From: Bacillota bacterium
GTDB taxonomy: Bacteria > Bacillota_I > Bacilli_A > MOL361 > Turicibacteraceae
Direction of reading: 5' to 3'
Length of the DNA: 19,668 nt
Assembly: GCA_003486705.1 (NCBI GenBank)
Contig: DNGE01000117.1
Location: 16,480 to 36,147 of the forward strand
Shown: positions 8,073 through 15,579 of the stretch, piece after piece
How positions within the stretch are numbered: position 1 is the first letter of the stretch
Layout of the letters: each line of letters begins with the position of its first letter
Program-made: the position numbers and the translations under genes
The notes under the pieces: generated by a model
Databases searched by the model: none
Told to the model about the DNA's origin: nothing
What the model saw: the letters and a program-made list of their open reading frames with translations, nothing else

Positions 8073-9302
8073 ATGTCAATCGATATCAATCGTATTCGTG
8101 AGGACTTTCCAATCCTTAAAGAAACAATGAATGGAAAGCCATTAGTTTATTTAGATAGCTCAGCAACGACATTAAAACCACAAGCGGTTATTGATGCGGT
8201 TAACTTATATAATAGTCTAAAAACATCGAATGTTCATCGTGGCGTTTATAAGTTAAGTAATGAAGCAACTGAGTTATACGAAGGAACACGTGCAAAAGTG
8301 AGTCAATTTATTAACTCAAAACGTGTAGAAGAAATCGTCTTTACGCGTGGCGCAACCTCTGCGCTAAACTTAGTGGCTCAAAGTTACGGGATGTATAACA
8401 TCAAAGCAGGTGATGAAATTATTGTTTCAGAGCTTGAACATCACAGTAGCTTTATTCCATGGCAACAAGTAGCAAAGCGTACCGGAGCTATTTTAAAGTT
8501 CATTCCATTAGATAAAGATGGACGCATTACTGTTGAAAACTTCAAGTCAGTATTAAGTGAAAAAACAAAAGTGGTTGCCATTAACTATGTTTCTAATGTT
8601 TTAGGTTATGTGACACCGATTAAAGAAATTTGTGCGTTAGCCCATGAAGTAGGAGCAATTGTATCTGTCGATGCTGCTCAAGCTGCGCCTCATATGAAAA
8701 TTGACGTTCAAAATTTAGACTGTGATTTCTTATCATTTAGTGGACATAAAATGTGTGGACCGACAGGTGTTGGTGTGTTATATGGTAAATACGAATTACT
8801 TCAAAGTATGGAACCGTATGAATTTGGTGGAGAAATGAATGACATTGTTGGGTTAGAAAGTTCAACATGGAAAGATGCTCCTTATCGATTTGAAGCGGGA
8901 ACAATGATGATCGCTGAAGTGATTGGACTAGGTGCAGCCATTGATTATTTATTAGCCATTGGATTAGATGAAATCGCAAAACATGAATATGAATTAAGAA
9001 CGTACGCTGTTGAAAAGTTAGCAGCGTTAGGTGACGTCACGATTTATAATGAAGGTGCGAAAACAGGAATTGTTTCGTTTAATATTAATGATTTACATCC
9101 ACATGATGCAGCTACTATTTATGATACAGAAGGTATTTGTGTACGCGCGGGTCATCATTGTGCTCAACCGTTAATGGGATGGCTATGCCAACCTGCAACA
9201 CTTCGCGCAAGTTTTTATTTCTATAATACAAAAGAGGAAGTGGATCAATTTATTGAAGCCACTCAAAAAGGAAAGGAGTTTTTTGACGGTGTCTTCTTCT
9301 AA
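8073..9302 (+). CDS. sufS: SufS, group II cysteine desulfurase
   Basis: A PLP enzyme that converts cysteine to alanine and holds the released sulphur as a persulfide for Fe-S cluster building. It has 409 residues, normal for the family. PLP-binding Lys226 lies in SFSGHKMCGPTGVG, Asp200 (SVDAAQ) should contact the pyridine nitrogen, His123/His124 lie in the LEHHSS motif, and the persulfide-carrying Cys363 lies in RAGHHCAQPLM, on the short loop of the SufS type. ATG at 8073 has AAGGAG upstream and follows sufD by 14 bases. The 3' end overlaps the start of sufU, a coupling that matches the SufS-SufU partnership. Confidence 0.96.
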   Translation: MSIDINRIREDFPILKETMNGKPLVYLDSSATTLKPQAVIDAVNLYNSLKTSNVHRGVYKLSNEATELYEGTRAKVSQFINSKRVEEIVFTRGATSALNLVAQSYGMYNIKAGDEIIVSELEHHSSFIPWQQVAKRTGAILKFIPLDKDGRITVENFKSVLSEKTKVVAINYVSNVLGYVTPIKEICALAHEVGAIVSVDAAQAAPHMKIDVQNLDCDFLSFSGHKMCGPTGVGVLYGKYELLQSMEPYEFGGEMNDIVGLESSTWKDAPYRFEAGTMMIAEVIGLGAAIDYLLAIGLDEIAKHEYELRTYAVEKLAALGDVTIYNEGAKTGIVSFNINDLHPHDAATIYDTEGICVRAGHHCAQPLMGWLCQPATLRASFYFYNTKEEVDQFIEATQKGKEFFDGVFF

Positions 9303-9732
9303 TTTACAACAATTATATAGACAAGTAATTATGGATCATTATAAAAATCCTAGAAATAAAGGGTTATTACAAAATGATGGATACCATGAAGTCCATTTGA
9401 AAAATCCAACGTGCGGTGATGATATTACTGTTCAAGTTCATATTGAAGATGGAATCGTTAAAGACTTACGTCATCAAGGAACAGGTTGTTCAATCTGTTG
9501 TTCATCGGCTTCAGTAATGTCTCAAACGTTAAAAGAAAAAACAATCGATGAGGCAAAAGAAATCACAGATAATTTTTATGAATTAGTTAAAGGAAACGAT
9601 TTTGATGAAGATCTTGATATGGGAGATGCTCCCGTTTATCAAGGTGTTTCTCAGTTCCCTGCACGTGTAAAATGTGCCACAATTTCATGGAAAGCGGCTG
9701 AACAAGCCATTAAAGAAGTAGAAGAAAAATAA
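9289..9732 (+). CDS. sufU: SufU, zinc-dependent sulfurtransferase
   Basis: Accepts persulfide sulphur from SufS and passes it to the SufB scaffold; in Bacillota it replaces SufE. The GTG start at 9289 gives 147 residues beginning MSSSNLQQLYRQVIMDHYKN, which lines up with the known N-terminus of Bacillus SufU. A TTG at 9283 is only four bases past GGAG (9275-9278) and less likely. The zinc/active-site residues are Cys42, Asp44 (NPTCGDD), Cys67 (GTGCS) and Cys129 (RVKCATISW). Cys70 and Cys71 are additional cysteines directly after the catalytic loop, where Bacillus subtilis SufU has Ser and Met as I recall it. The gene overlaps sufS by 14 bases. Confidence 0.94.
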   Translation: MSSSNLQQLYRQVIMDHYKNPRNKGLLQNDGYHEVHLKNPTCGDDITVQVHIEDGIVKDLRHQGTGCSICCSSASVMSQTLKEKTIDEAKEITDNFYELVKGNDFDEDLDMGDAPVYQGVSQFPARVKCATISWKAAEQAIKEVEEK

Positions 9733-9777
9733 AATTTTATTAACGAAAAAACGCCAAACCGAATGGAGGGATCATTG

Positions 9778-11199
9778 GTGAGCGAAATAGAAGTACGAAA
9801 AAAACACGAAATCGATGACATTGTCACAGATTATAAATATGGATTTAAAACCGACTATAAAAATTTAAAAGATACAGGAAAAGGAATTTCTGAAGAGATT
9901 GTACGAGAAATTTCATCTATTAAAAATGAACCTGAGTGGATGTTAGACTTCCGTCTAAAAGCGTATCATCATTTTATGAAAACACCGATGCCAACTTGGG
10001 GACCAGATTTATCTGAAATTAACTTTGCGGACTACACTTATTACATTAAACCATCTGAAAAAACTGAAAGCAGTTGGGATGACGTGCCTGAGGAAATTAA
10101 AGATACATTTGATAAATTAGGAATTCCAGAAGCGGAAGCAAAATATTTATCAGGTGTCTCAACTCAGTACGAGTCAGAAGTTGTTTATCATAATACACAA
10201 AAAGAATTAGAAGCTGTTGGTGTTGTATTTATGGACACAGATTCTGCATTAAGAGAATATCCAGAAATTTTCAGAGAATATTTTGGAAAAGTTGTTCCGT
10301 ATACGGATAATAAATTTGCTGCGTTAAACAGTGCCGTTTGGTCAGGTGGATCATTTATTTATGTTCCTAAGGGTGTAAAAGTTGAAAAACCATTACAATC
10401 TTATTTCCGTATTAATACTGAAAAAATGGGACAATTTGAGCGTACTTTAATTGTTGTCGATGAGGGTGCAAGCATTCACTATGTTGAAGGGTGTACTGCA
10501 CCTGTTTATTCTAGTGATTCATTACATGCAGCCGTTGTTGAAATCTACGTTCGTGACGGTGGACATTGCCGCTATTCAACGATTCAAAACTGGTCGAATA
10601 ACATTTTAAACTTAGTGACAAAGCGTACTATTTGTGAAGCCAATGCTCATATGGAGTGGATCGATGGGAACATTGGATCTAAAATAACAATGAAATACCC
10701 AGCTTGTGTCTTAAAAGGTGAAGGAGCAAAAGGAACAACCATTTCAATTGCCTTTGCTGGTGAAGGACAAGTCCAAGATGCTGGAGCAAAAATGATTCAT
10801 CTTGCACCTAATACGTCTTCAACTATCATTTCAAAATCTTTATCACGAAATGGCGGTAATGTAACGTATCGTGGAATTGTTGAGCATGGTAAAAAAGCAA
10901 AAGGTGCTCGTTCTCATGTAGAGTGTGATACGATTATCTTAGATGAAAAATCAAAATCAGATACGATTCCATATAATATCGTTAAAAATGATGATGTAAC
11001 TATTCAACATGAGGCAACAGTTTCTAAGGTGTCAGAAGAGCAGTTATTTTATTTAATGAGTCGTGGATTAACAGAACAACAAGCGACTGAAATGATTGTC
11101 ATGGGATTCATTGAACCATTTGCCAAAGAATTACCAATGGAATATGCGGTTGAATTAAACCAATTATTAAAGCTTGAAATGACTGGATCAATTGGTTAA
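9778..11199 (+). CDS. sufB: SufB, Fe-S cluster scaffold subunit
   Basis: The principal scaffold protein on which nascent clusters form. Start GTG at 9778 is chosen because GGAGGG (9765-9770) lies seven bases upstream; the in-frame ATG at 9763 overlaps this site and is rejected, and TTG at 9775 is the alternative. The product has 473 residues, close to the usual length. Cys383 in HVECDTIILDE is the conserved residue proposed to receive sulphur, and His411 with Glu412 (IQHEATVSKV) matches the conserved SufB site facing SufD. Last gene of the operon, 45 bases after sufU, followed by a strong terminator. Confidence 0.95.
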   Translation: MSEIEVRKKHEIDDIVTDYKYGFKTDYKNLKDTGKGISEEIVREISSIKNEPEWMLDFRLKAYHHFMKTPMPTWGPDLSEINFADYTYYIKPSEKTESSWDDVPEEIKDTFDKLGIPEAEAKYLSGVSTQYESEVVYHNTQKELEAVGVVFMDTDSALREYPEIFREYFGKVVPYTDNKFAALNSAVWSGGSFIYVPKGVKVEKPLQSYFRINTEKMGQFERTLIVVDEGASIHYVEGCTAPVYSSDSLHAAVVEIYVRDGGHCRYSTIQNWSNNILNLVTKRTICEANAHMEWIDGNIGSKITMKYPACVLKGEGAKGTTISIAFAGEGQVQDAGAKMIHLAPNTSSTIISKSLSRNGGNVTYRGIVEHGKKAKGARSHVECDTIILDEKSKSDTIPYNIVKNDDVTIQHEATVSKVSEEQLFYLMSRGLTEQQATEMIVMGFIEPFAKELPMEYAVELNQLLKLEMTGSIG

Positions 11200-11212
11200 T
11201 TAAAAATTAAGA

Positions 11213-11248
11213 GCACAAAAGAAATCAATTTCTTTTGTGCTTTTTTTT
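11213..11248 (+). terminator. Terminator of the suf operon
   Basis: A perfect 12-bp stem (GCACAAAAGAAA at 11213-11224 with its complement at 11229-11240), a four-base loop and a run of eight T. It follows the sufB stop codon by 13 bases. Confidence 0.95.
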
Positions 11249-11334
11249 CTTTCTATCTTTTACAAATGATTACTATTAATTCATGTATGAGGTTGTCGAA
11301 AAAACACAAACTATTGAAGAAAGGAGTGATAAGG

Positions 11335-11715
11335 ATGTCAAAAAATGTTGGTCGAATCGATGCTTATTTACGAATTAGTTCAGGACTATTATTAATCAGT
11401 TTAGCCATTATGAAGAAAAAAGGTTGGTTAGCAGCACTAGGTAGTCTTAAAGTAGCAGAAGGTGTTACGAGATACTGTCCAGTATTAGATTTATGTCATT
11501 GTACAACATTAACCGATGAAGAAATCTTAGAAGAAGTGCTAGGTTTATCACATAGCGAATTTGATGACTATTGTGACTGTGACTACGATGATTATGATGA
11601 TTATGATTGTACTTGTGATGATGACTGTGATGCAAACTGTCAATGTGATTGTCATGTTGAATTAAGTGATGATGAATTAGAAGATATTGAAGATTATCAA
11701 GAAGAAGGTATTTAA
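11335..11715 (+). CDS. DUF2892 membrane protein with Cys/Asp-rich tail
   Basis: A 126-residue protein. Residues 1-57 match the DUF2892 (YgaP-like membrane) family, starting MSKNVGRIDAYLRISSGLLL, with a hydrophobic segment (about 16-25), a second weaker one (about 31-38) and the family's CPVLDLCHC ending. From about residue 76 to the end follows an unusual tail with eight cysteines (80, 82, 92, 94, 98, 102, 104, 106) and about 25 acidic residues, in CxC and DDY patterns. This suggests metal binding, but that is inference. ATG at 11335 is chosen because AAGGAG (11321-11326) is correctly spaced and the family N-terminus begins here; an upstream ATG at 11266 has no such site. Its function is unknown. 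It lies alone between two terminators. Confidence 0.8.
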   Translation: MSKNVGRIDAYLRISSGLLLISLAIMKKKGWLAALGSLKVAEGVTRYCPVLDLCHCTTLTDEEILEEVLGLSHSEFDDYCDCDYDDYDDYDCTCDDDCDANCQCDCHVELSDDELEDIEDYQEEGI

Positions 11716-11722
11716 AGATATA

Positions 11723-11752
11723 AAAAAAAGTGAGCGGCTGCTCACTTTTTTT
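11723..11752. terminator. Bidirectional intrinsic terminator
   Basis: GTGAGC (11730-11735) pairs with GCTCAC (11740-11745) around GGCT. A seven-A run upstream and T-run downstream lengthen the stem and act as U-tracts for both strands. It serves the convergent DUF2892 and CBS-domain genes. Confidence 0.88.
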
Positions 11753-12212
11753 ATAAGTTAAAATCATCGACTTCTAAATCCTTATTAACATTAGTAGATG
11801 TTTCAGATATTTCTTTTAACGCATTCGTGGCACGTCCATCTGTTAACTGGTGAATAGCTAAATCACCTAAAGAAATCATTCCAACAATTTTTTCCTCGCG
11901 ATCAACAACGGGTAAACGTCTGACCTGTTTATCAGCCATTAACGAAATTGCAGAACCGATTTCATCATCTTCACAAATGCAATAAACAGGTGAAGTCATG
12001 ACTTCTTCAACGCGTGTATTCATAGGGAGTATATCTGCGAATACACGTAATACAATATCACGATCGGTAATAAGTCCAAATACTTTAGAATCATCGCCTA
12101 AAATAGGTAAAGATCCTATATTGTGCTTTTTCATAATACGTGAAGCATTTAGAACAGTTTCTGTTCGTGGGATGGCTTCAATCCCATCCGTCATAAAGTC
12201 TTTAACTTTCAT
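11751..12212 (-). CDS. Two-CBS-domain protein
   Basis: A 153-residue cytosolic protein made of two CBS domains (about 1-65 and 70-130), with the usual endings GLITDRDIVLRV and GMISLGDLAIHQL, and a short acidic, Asn/Thr-rich tail (about 131-153). Stand-alone CBS pairs generally sense adenine nucleotides and regulate a partner, but no partner domain is present here and the ligand cannot be read from sequence. The start at 12210-12212 (MKVKDFMTDG) is preferred because AAGGAG is at normal distance and the family starts with this motif; an ATG 45 bases upstream lacks a ribosome site. Its stop codon lies inside the T-run of the shared terminator. Confidence 0.88.
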   Translation of the reverse strand: MKVKDFMTDGIEAIPRTETVLNASRIMKKHNIGSLPILGDDSKVFGLITDRDIVLRVFADILPMNTRVEEVMTSPVYCICEDDEIGSAISLMADKQVRRLPVVDREEKIVGMISLGDLAIHQLTDGRATNALKEISETSTNVNKDLEVDDFNL

Positions 12213-12359
12213 GTTGATTAAACTCCTTATATTTAAATATGTTTTTAGTTTGTTCAAATGGTGTTAGATTATGCGATGAAGCCGTAAATTTAGAAGTCTA
12301 AAGCAAGTTGTTTGTCACGATTTTAAGCCATTAGCATATATTATAGAGAGGTGATAATT

Positions 12360-12689
12360 GTGTTCCATGTAAATAAAATCAAACTTGAAGGTTATGAATT
12401 TACGACGTATGAAGTGTTTTTACCTAAAACAACGTTAATGGTTGTTGGAAATGATTTAGGCTATATTGCCTGTGCAGCGATTGATATTGATTTCTTTAAT
12501 GCAAGTCCTAAGTTAGTTGAGAGAAAAATTATTGCTGGACGTGCTGAAGGAGTGCGAACAATCGAACAATTATTAGAGGCTCCTCTTGCCAAAGTTACGA
12601 TTGCTGCTGAAGAATTAGGAATTAAACCTGGTATTGTTGGAAAAGATGCGTTAGTTTTAATGGCAAAACATTTAGAATCAAATAAATAA
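12360..12689 (+). CDS. DUF1805 (YunC-like) protein
   Basis: A 109-residue protein resembling Bacillus YunC (DUF1805), recognisable from LPKTTLMVVGNDLGYIACAA and AGRAEGVRTIEQLLEAPL. The family is widespread in Bacillota but its molecular role is not established to my knowledge. The GTG start at 12360 follows GAGAGGTGAT (12346-12355); another GTG at 12351 overlaps that site. No signal peptide or membrane segment is seen. It is transcribed divergently from the CBS gene across about 147 bases and has its own terminator, so it appears monocistronic. Confidence 0.85.
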   Translation: MFHVNKIKLEGYEFTTYEVFLPKTTLMVVGNDLGYIACAAIDIDFFNASPKLVERKIIAGRAEGVRTIEQLLEAPLAKVTIAAEELGIKPGIVGKDALVLMAKHLESNK

Positions 12690-12695
12690 TTTAGT

Positions 12696-12728
12696 AAAAA
12701 TAAGCCATAAAAGATGGCTTATTTTTTA
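12696..12728 (+). terminator. Terminator after the DUF1805 gene
   Basis: AAAAATAAGCCAT (12696-12708) pairs with ATGGCTTATTTTT (12714-12726) around AAAAG, ending in a T-run. It lies seven bases past the stop codon. Confidence 0.9.
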
Positions 12729-12898
12729 TGTTATTAAAAATTAAAAGAGTAAAGAATAAAACTGCTTAAGATATGGATAGTCGTATGGTAATTCATTATT
12801 ATTGCCAATTCATCAAAATATGACATAATTCGCATATATCTTAATATTATTGAATAAAAGTATGAAAAAGGTTCCAAATTTAAGTGTTTAAGTAAATA

Positions 12899-12912
12899 TG
12901 AAATTGTTTACA
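12899..12912 (+). promoter_or_regulatory. Candidate cre (CcpA) site
   Basis: TGAAATTGTTTACA matches the catabolite-responsive element consensus TGWAANCGNTNWCA at every specified position except the central C (T here). It is centred about 55 bases upstream of the predicted glgB transcript start, a position more typical of CcpA activation than roadblock repression. Confidence 0.5.
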
Positions 12913-12924
12913 TCTACAAAAAAT

Positions 12925-12953
12925 TTCACTATTCATTATATTTTCGTTATAAT
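12925..12953 (+). promoter_or_regulatory. Promoter of the glycogen operon
   Basis: TTCACT (12925-12930), a 17-base spacer and a perfect TATAAT (12948-12953). Transcription would start near 12960. The -10 box is strong and the -35 box moderate, which would suit an activator such as CcpA at the adjacent cre-like site. Confidence 0.65.
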
Positions 12954-13028
12954 AATTTAAGTAATATAAAGATGAAAAACGATGTTGTAAAACACATGCT
13001 ACACAATTAGTTGGGGGGATTTATTGAG

Positions 13029-15449
13029 ATGTTAAAATTTACAAGTGACGATCTTTATTTATTTGCACAAGGCACACATCAACAGTTATATAAAAAATTA
13101 GGTGCTCAACTTGTCAAAGAAAATAATGAAATTATAGGAACGCATTTTGCTGTTTTTGCGCCCAATGCGATATGTGTCAAAGTTGTCGGAGATTTTAACG
13201 GATGGAATGGTGAAAATCATATCATGGAAAATGATAATGGTATTTGGTCTCTTTATATTGAAGACATTAAACCATTACAAACATATAAATATGAAATTTT
13301 AACAAAGCATGGCCACAGTTTGTTAAAAGCGGATCCGTATGCTTATTATGCTGAGCAACGTCCGGCAACAGCATCTAGAGTATTTGATTTAGAAGGATTT
13401 ACTTGGGAAGATCAAGTATGGAGGGAAACGAAAACAAATTCAAATATTTTTGAGCAGCCGTTAAATATTTATGAAATGCACTTAGGTTCTTGGAAGCGAC
13501 CTGTTCAAAATATTACAAACGAAACATTTTTATCATATCAGGACTTAACAGATGATATTATTACTTATGTGAAAGAACATAGTTATACGCATATTGAGAT
13601 TATGCCATTGTGTGAACACCCTTTTGATGGGTCTTGGGGATATCAAGCAACAGGTTATTATGCAGCAACGAGCCGTTATGGAGATCCCAAAGATTTAATG
13701 GCCTTTATTAATGAATGTCATAAAGCAGGCATTGGGGTTATTATGGATTGGATTCCAGGGCACTTCTGTAAAGATGCTCATGGATTATTTAAGTTTGATG
13801 GAGAACCATTATATGAATATCCATTTGCTGATGTATCAGAAAATTCCGGATGGGGAACAGCTAATTTTGATTTAGCTCGTGGAGAAGTTAGAAGTTTTTT
13901 AATTTCAAATGCGCTATACTGGATGGAGTATTTCCATATTGATGGATTCCGAGTTGATGCCGTTGCTAATATTATTTATTGGTTAGGTGATAGCTCACGA
14001 GGGGTAAATCAAGGCGGAATTGAATTTTTACAAAAATTAAATCAAGCTATTTTTAAGCAAGATGACAAAATGTTAATGATTGCTGAAGACTCGACTAGCT
14101 ATCCATTAGTAACGGCGCCAGTTGATCAGGGTGGTATTGGTTTTAGCTATAAGTGGAATATGGGATGGATGAATGACACGCTTGATTACATGGAAGAATC
14201 AGAAGTGTGGCGCAAGGATTATCATAGCAAAATTACATTTTCTATGGCGTATGCATATAGTGAAAACTTTATTTTACCATTTTCACACGACGAAGTTGTC
14301 CATGGTAAGAAAGCCTTAGTTGATAAAGCACCAGGTGATTATTGGCAAAAGCTAGCACAGTATCGGTTATTGATGACGTATCAAATGACATTGCCAGGGA
14401 AAAAGCTTAACTTTATGGGAAATGAAATTGCTCAATTTCATGAGTGGAAAGATAAAGAACAAGTCGATTGGCATTTGAAATTGTATCCATCTCATGATGC
14501 GGCCAATCGTTATGTAAAAGATTTAAATGCCTTTTATTTAACTGAGCCAGCATTATGGGAATTAGATCATTCATTTGAAGGATTTGAATGGATTGATGTT
14601 AATAATACTGATCAAAGTATTTTCTCGTATATTAGAAAAGCTAAAAATTCAGATGATCATGTCATTGTCATTTTGAATTTCAGACCATTTGTATATCATC
14701 GTTACAGTATTGGCGTACCATCATATGGAGAGTATGTTGAGGTGTTAAATAGTGATTTAGATATTTATAATGGCTCAAATCAATTTAATGGACTTTCAAC
14801 TTTATCCGAAGAAGGAAACGTTCATGGTAAGCCATATCATATAAATATTACAATCCCACCATATGGTGCTGTTATTTTAAAATATAAACCAGTGTTGACT
14901 GAATTAGTAAAAGATAAAAAAGAGGTAGCGTCTAAATCAAAAACAAAAGTTAAAGCTAAACCGAAAGCGCAACTAGAGGTTGATGTTTTAGCGGAATTAG
15001 AAGTAGAAGCTAAATCAGAAGTTAAAGTAAAGCCAAAAACGCAGCGCAAACCAAGAGCGAAAGCAGCGATTGAAACTGAGGTAAAAGCAGAAGTTGAATC
15101 AGAAGTTAAAGCAAAGCCAAAAACGCAACGCAAGCCAAGAGCGAAGGCAACTGTAGCAACTGAAGTAAAAGCAGAAGCTGAATCAGAAGTTAAAGCGAAG
15201 CCGAAAACGCAACGCAAGCCAAGAGCGAAAGCGGCTGTTGAAGCTGAGATAAAAGCAGAAGCTGAATCAGAAGTTAAAGCAAAGCCGAAAATGCAGCGCA
15301 AGTCAAGAGCGAAAGCGGCTGTTGAAGCTGAGATAAAAGCAGAAGTTGAATCAGAAGTTAAAACAAAGCCGAAAAGACAACGAAAACCAAAGGTAACAAG
15401 TGAAACAGTGGAAACCGTAAAAGTAGATAGAATTGAAGAAAACGAATAA
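13029..15449 (+). CDS. glgB: GlgB, glycogen branching enzyme with repeat tail
   Basis: Makes alpha-1,6 branches in glycogen by cutting and transferring alpha-1,4 glucan chains (GH13). The order is an N-terminal CBM48-like domain (about 30-125), the catalytic barrel (about 140-500) and a C-terminal beta domain (to about 620). The catalytic triad is visible: Asp310 (GFRVDAVAN), Glu353 (MIAEDST) and Asp421 (PFSHDEVVHGK). The product has 806 residues; the normal enzyme ends near residue 620. The remaining 186 residues are a Lys/Arg/Ala/Pro/Glu-rich tail with four full 28-residue tandem repeats (from residue 663) and a partial fifth. ATG at 13029 follows a G-run (13013-13018) used as ribosome site. 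First gene of the operon. The tail has no known function and looks disordered or partly helical. Confidence 0.93.
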   Translation: MLKFTSDDLYLFAQGTHQQLYKKLGAQLVKENNEIIGTHFAVFAPNAICVKVVGDFNGWNGENHIMENDNGIWSLYIEDIKPLQTYKYEILTKHGHSLLKADPYAYYAEQRPATASRVFDLEGFTWEDQVWRETKTNSNIFEQPLNIYEMHLGSWKRPVQNITNETFLSYQDLTDDIITYVKEHSYTHIEIMPLCEHPFDGSWGYQATGYYAATSRYGDPKDLMAFINECHKAGIGVIMDWIPGHFCKDAHGLFKFDGEPLYEYPFADVSENSGWGTANFDLARGEVRSFLISNALYWMEYFHIDGFRVDAVANIIYWLGDSSRGVNQGGIEFLQKLNQAIFKQDDKMLMIAEDSTSYPLVTAPVDQGGIGFSYKWNMGWMNDTLDYMEESEVWRKDYHSKITFSMAYAYSENFILPFSHDEVVHGKKALVDKAPGDYWQKLAQYRLLMTYQMTLPGKKLNFMGNEIAQFHEWKDKEQVDWHLKLYPSHDAANRYVKDLNAFYLTEPALWELDHSFEGFEWIDVNNTDQSIFSYIRKAKNSDDHVIVILNFRPFVYHRYSIGVPSYGEYVEVLNSDLDIYNGSNQFNGLSTLSEEGNVHGKPYHINITIPPYGAVILKYKPVLTELVKDKKEVASKSKTKVKAKPKAQLEVDVLAELEVEAKSEVKVKPKTQRKPRAKAAIETEVKAEVESEVKAKPKTQRKPRAKATVATEVKAEAESEVKAKPKTQRKPRAKAAVEAEIKAEAESEVKAKPKMQRKSRAKAAVEAEIKAEVESEVKTKPKRQRKPKVTSETVETVKVDRIEENE
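15015..15422 (+). repeat. 84-bp in-frame tandem repeats in glgB
   Basis: Four 84-bp units begin at 15015, 15099, 15183 and 15267, and a diverged partial unit starts at 15351. Each encodes 28 residues: a basic half, SEVKAKPKTQRKPRAK, then a more acidic half such as AAVEAEIKAEAE. Units 3 and 4 are the most alike at DNA level, a sign of recent duplication or homogenisation. Repeat number may vary between strains. Confidence 0.95.
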
Positions 15450-15476
15450 ACTCAAAAAGAGTGATTGTAGACTAGA

Positions 15477-15482
15477 TATAAT
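15477..15482 (+). promoter_or_regulatory. Possible -10 box between glgB and glgC
   Basis: A perfect TATAAT lies 28 bases after the glgB stop codon, but no acceptable -35 hexamer or TG extension is present. It could be a weak promoter for glgC or for a short RNA ending at the inverted repeat downstream. Confidence 0.25.
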
Positions 15483-15515
15483 ATAAAAAATTAAAAACAG
15501 GTTTATCATAATAAA

Positions 15516-15559
15516 GTTAAAAATAGATGAGTGTTTTTAAAACCTCATCTATTTTTAAC
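15516..15559 (+). terminator. Perfect 16-bp inverted repeat, terminator or attenuator before glgC
   Basis: GTTAAAAATAGATGAG (15516-15531) is exactly complementary to 15544-15559 around a 12-base loop that can itself pair partly. The right arm contains ATTTTT after the CTCATCT core, so the core (AGATGAG/CTCATCT) with T-run looks like an intrinsic terminator. It ends 10 bases before the glgC ribosome site. It may reduce glgC and glgDA transcription relative to glgB, or protect mRNA ends. Confidence 0.65.
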
Positions 15560-15579
15560 ATATGAAATGGGGGATTATT

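Larger units (their letters stand above)
12690..13028. other. Intergenic region upstream of the glycogen operon
   Basis: About 340 bases without a gene. It holds the DUF1805 terminator, a weak long-range inverted repeat (TTAAGATAT at 12766 and its complement at 12836), a cre-like CcpA site at 12899-12912 and the glgB promoter. The long leader (about 70 bases from the predicted start to glgB) shows no riboswitch I recognise. Confidence 0.6.

Noticed and set aside
11465..11767. Minus-strand His-rich open frame opposite the DUF2892 gene
   Set aside because: His/Asn runs are the complement of GAT/GAC codon repeats in the tail; it crosses the bidirectional terminator and lacks a ribosome site.
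12766..12844. Inverted repeat TTAAGATAT with its complement 61 bases away
   Set aside because: Nine A/T-rich bases at this distance are expected by chance in such DNA; no further pairing was seen.
12960..13028. Riboswitch in the glgB leader
   Set aside because: The leader of about 70 bases shows no conserved core of any riboswitch class I recognise and no terminator-antiterminator pair.
14837..15301. Long minus-strand open frame opposite the end of glgB, with its own apparent repeats
   Set aside because: It is a mirror of the 84-bp repeats in glgB. The plus-strand frame continues a clear GlgB protein, and the minus frame has no ribosome site or recognisable family.
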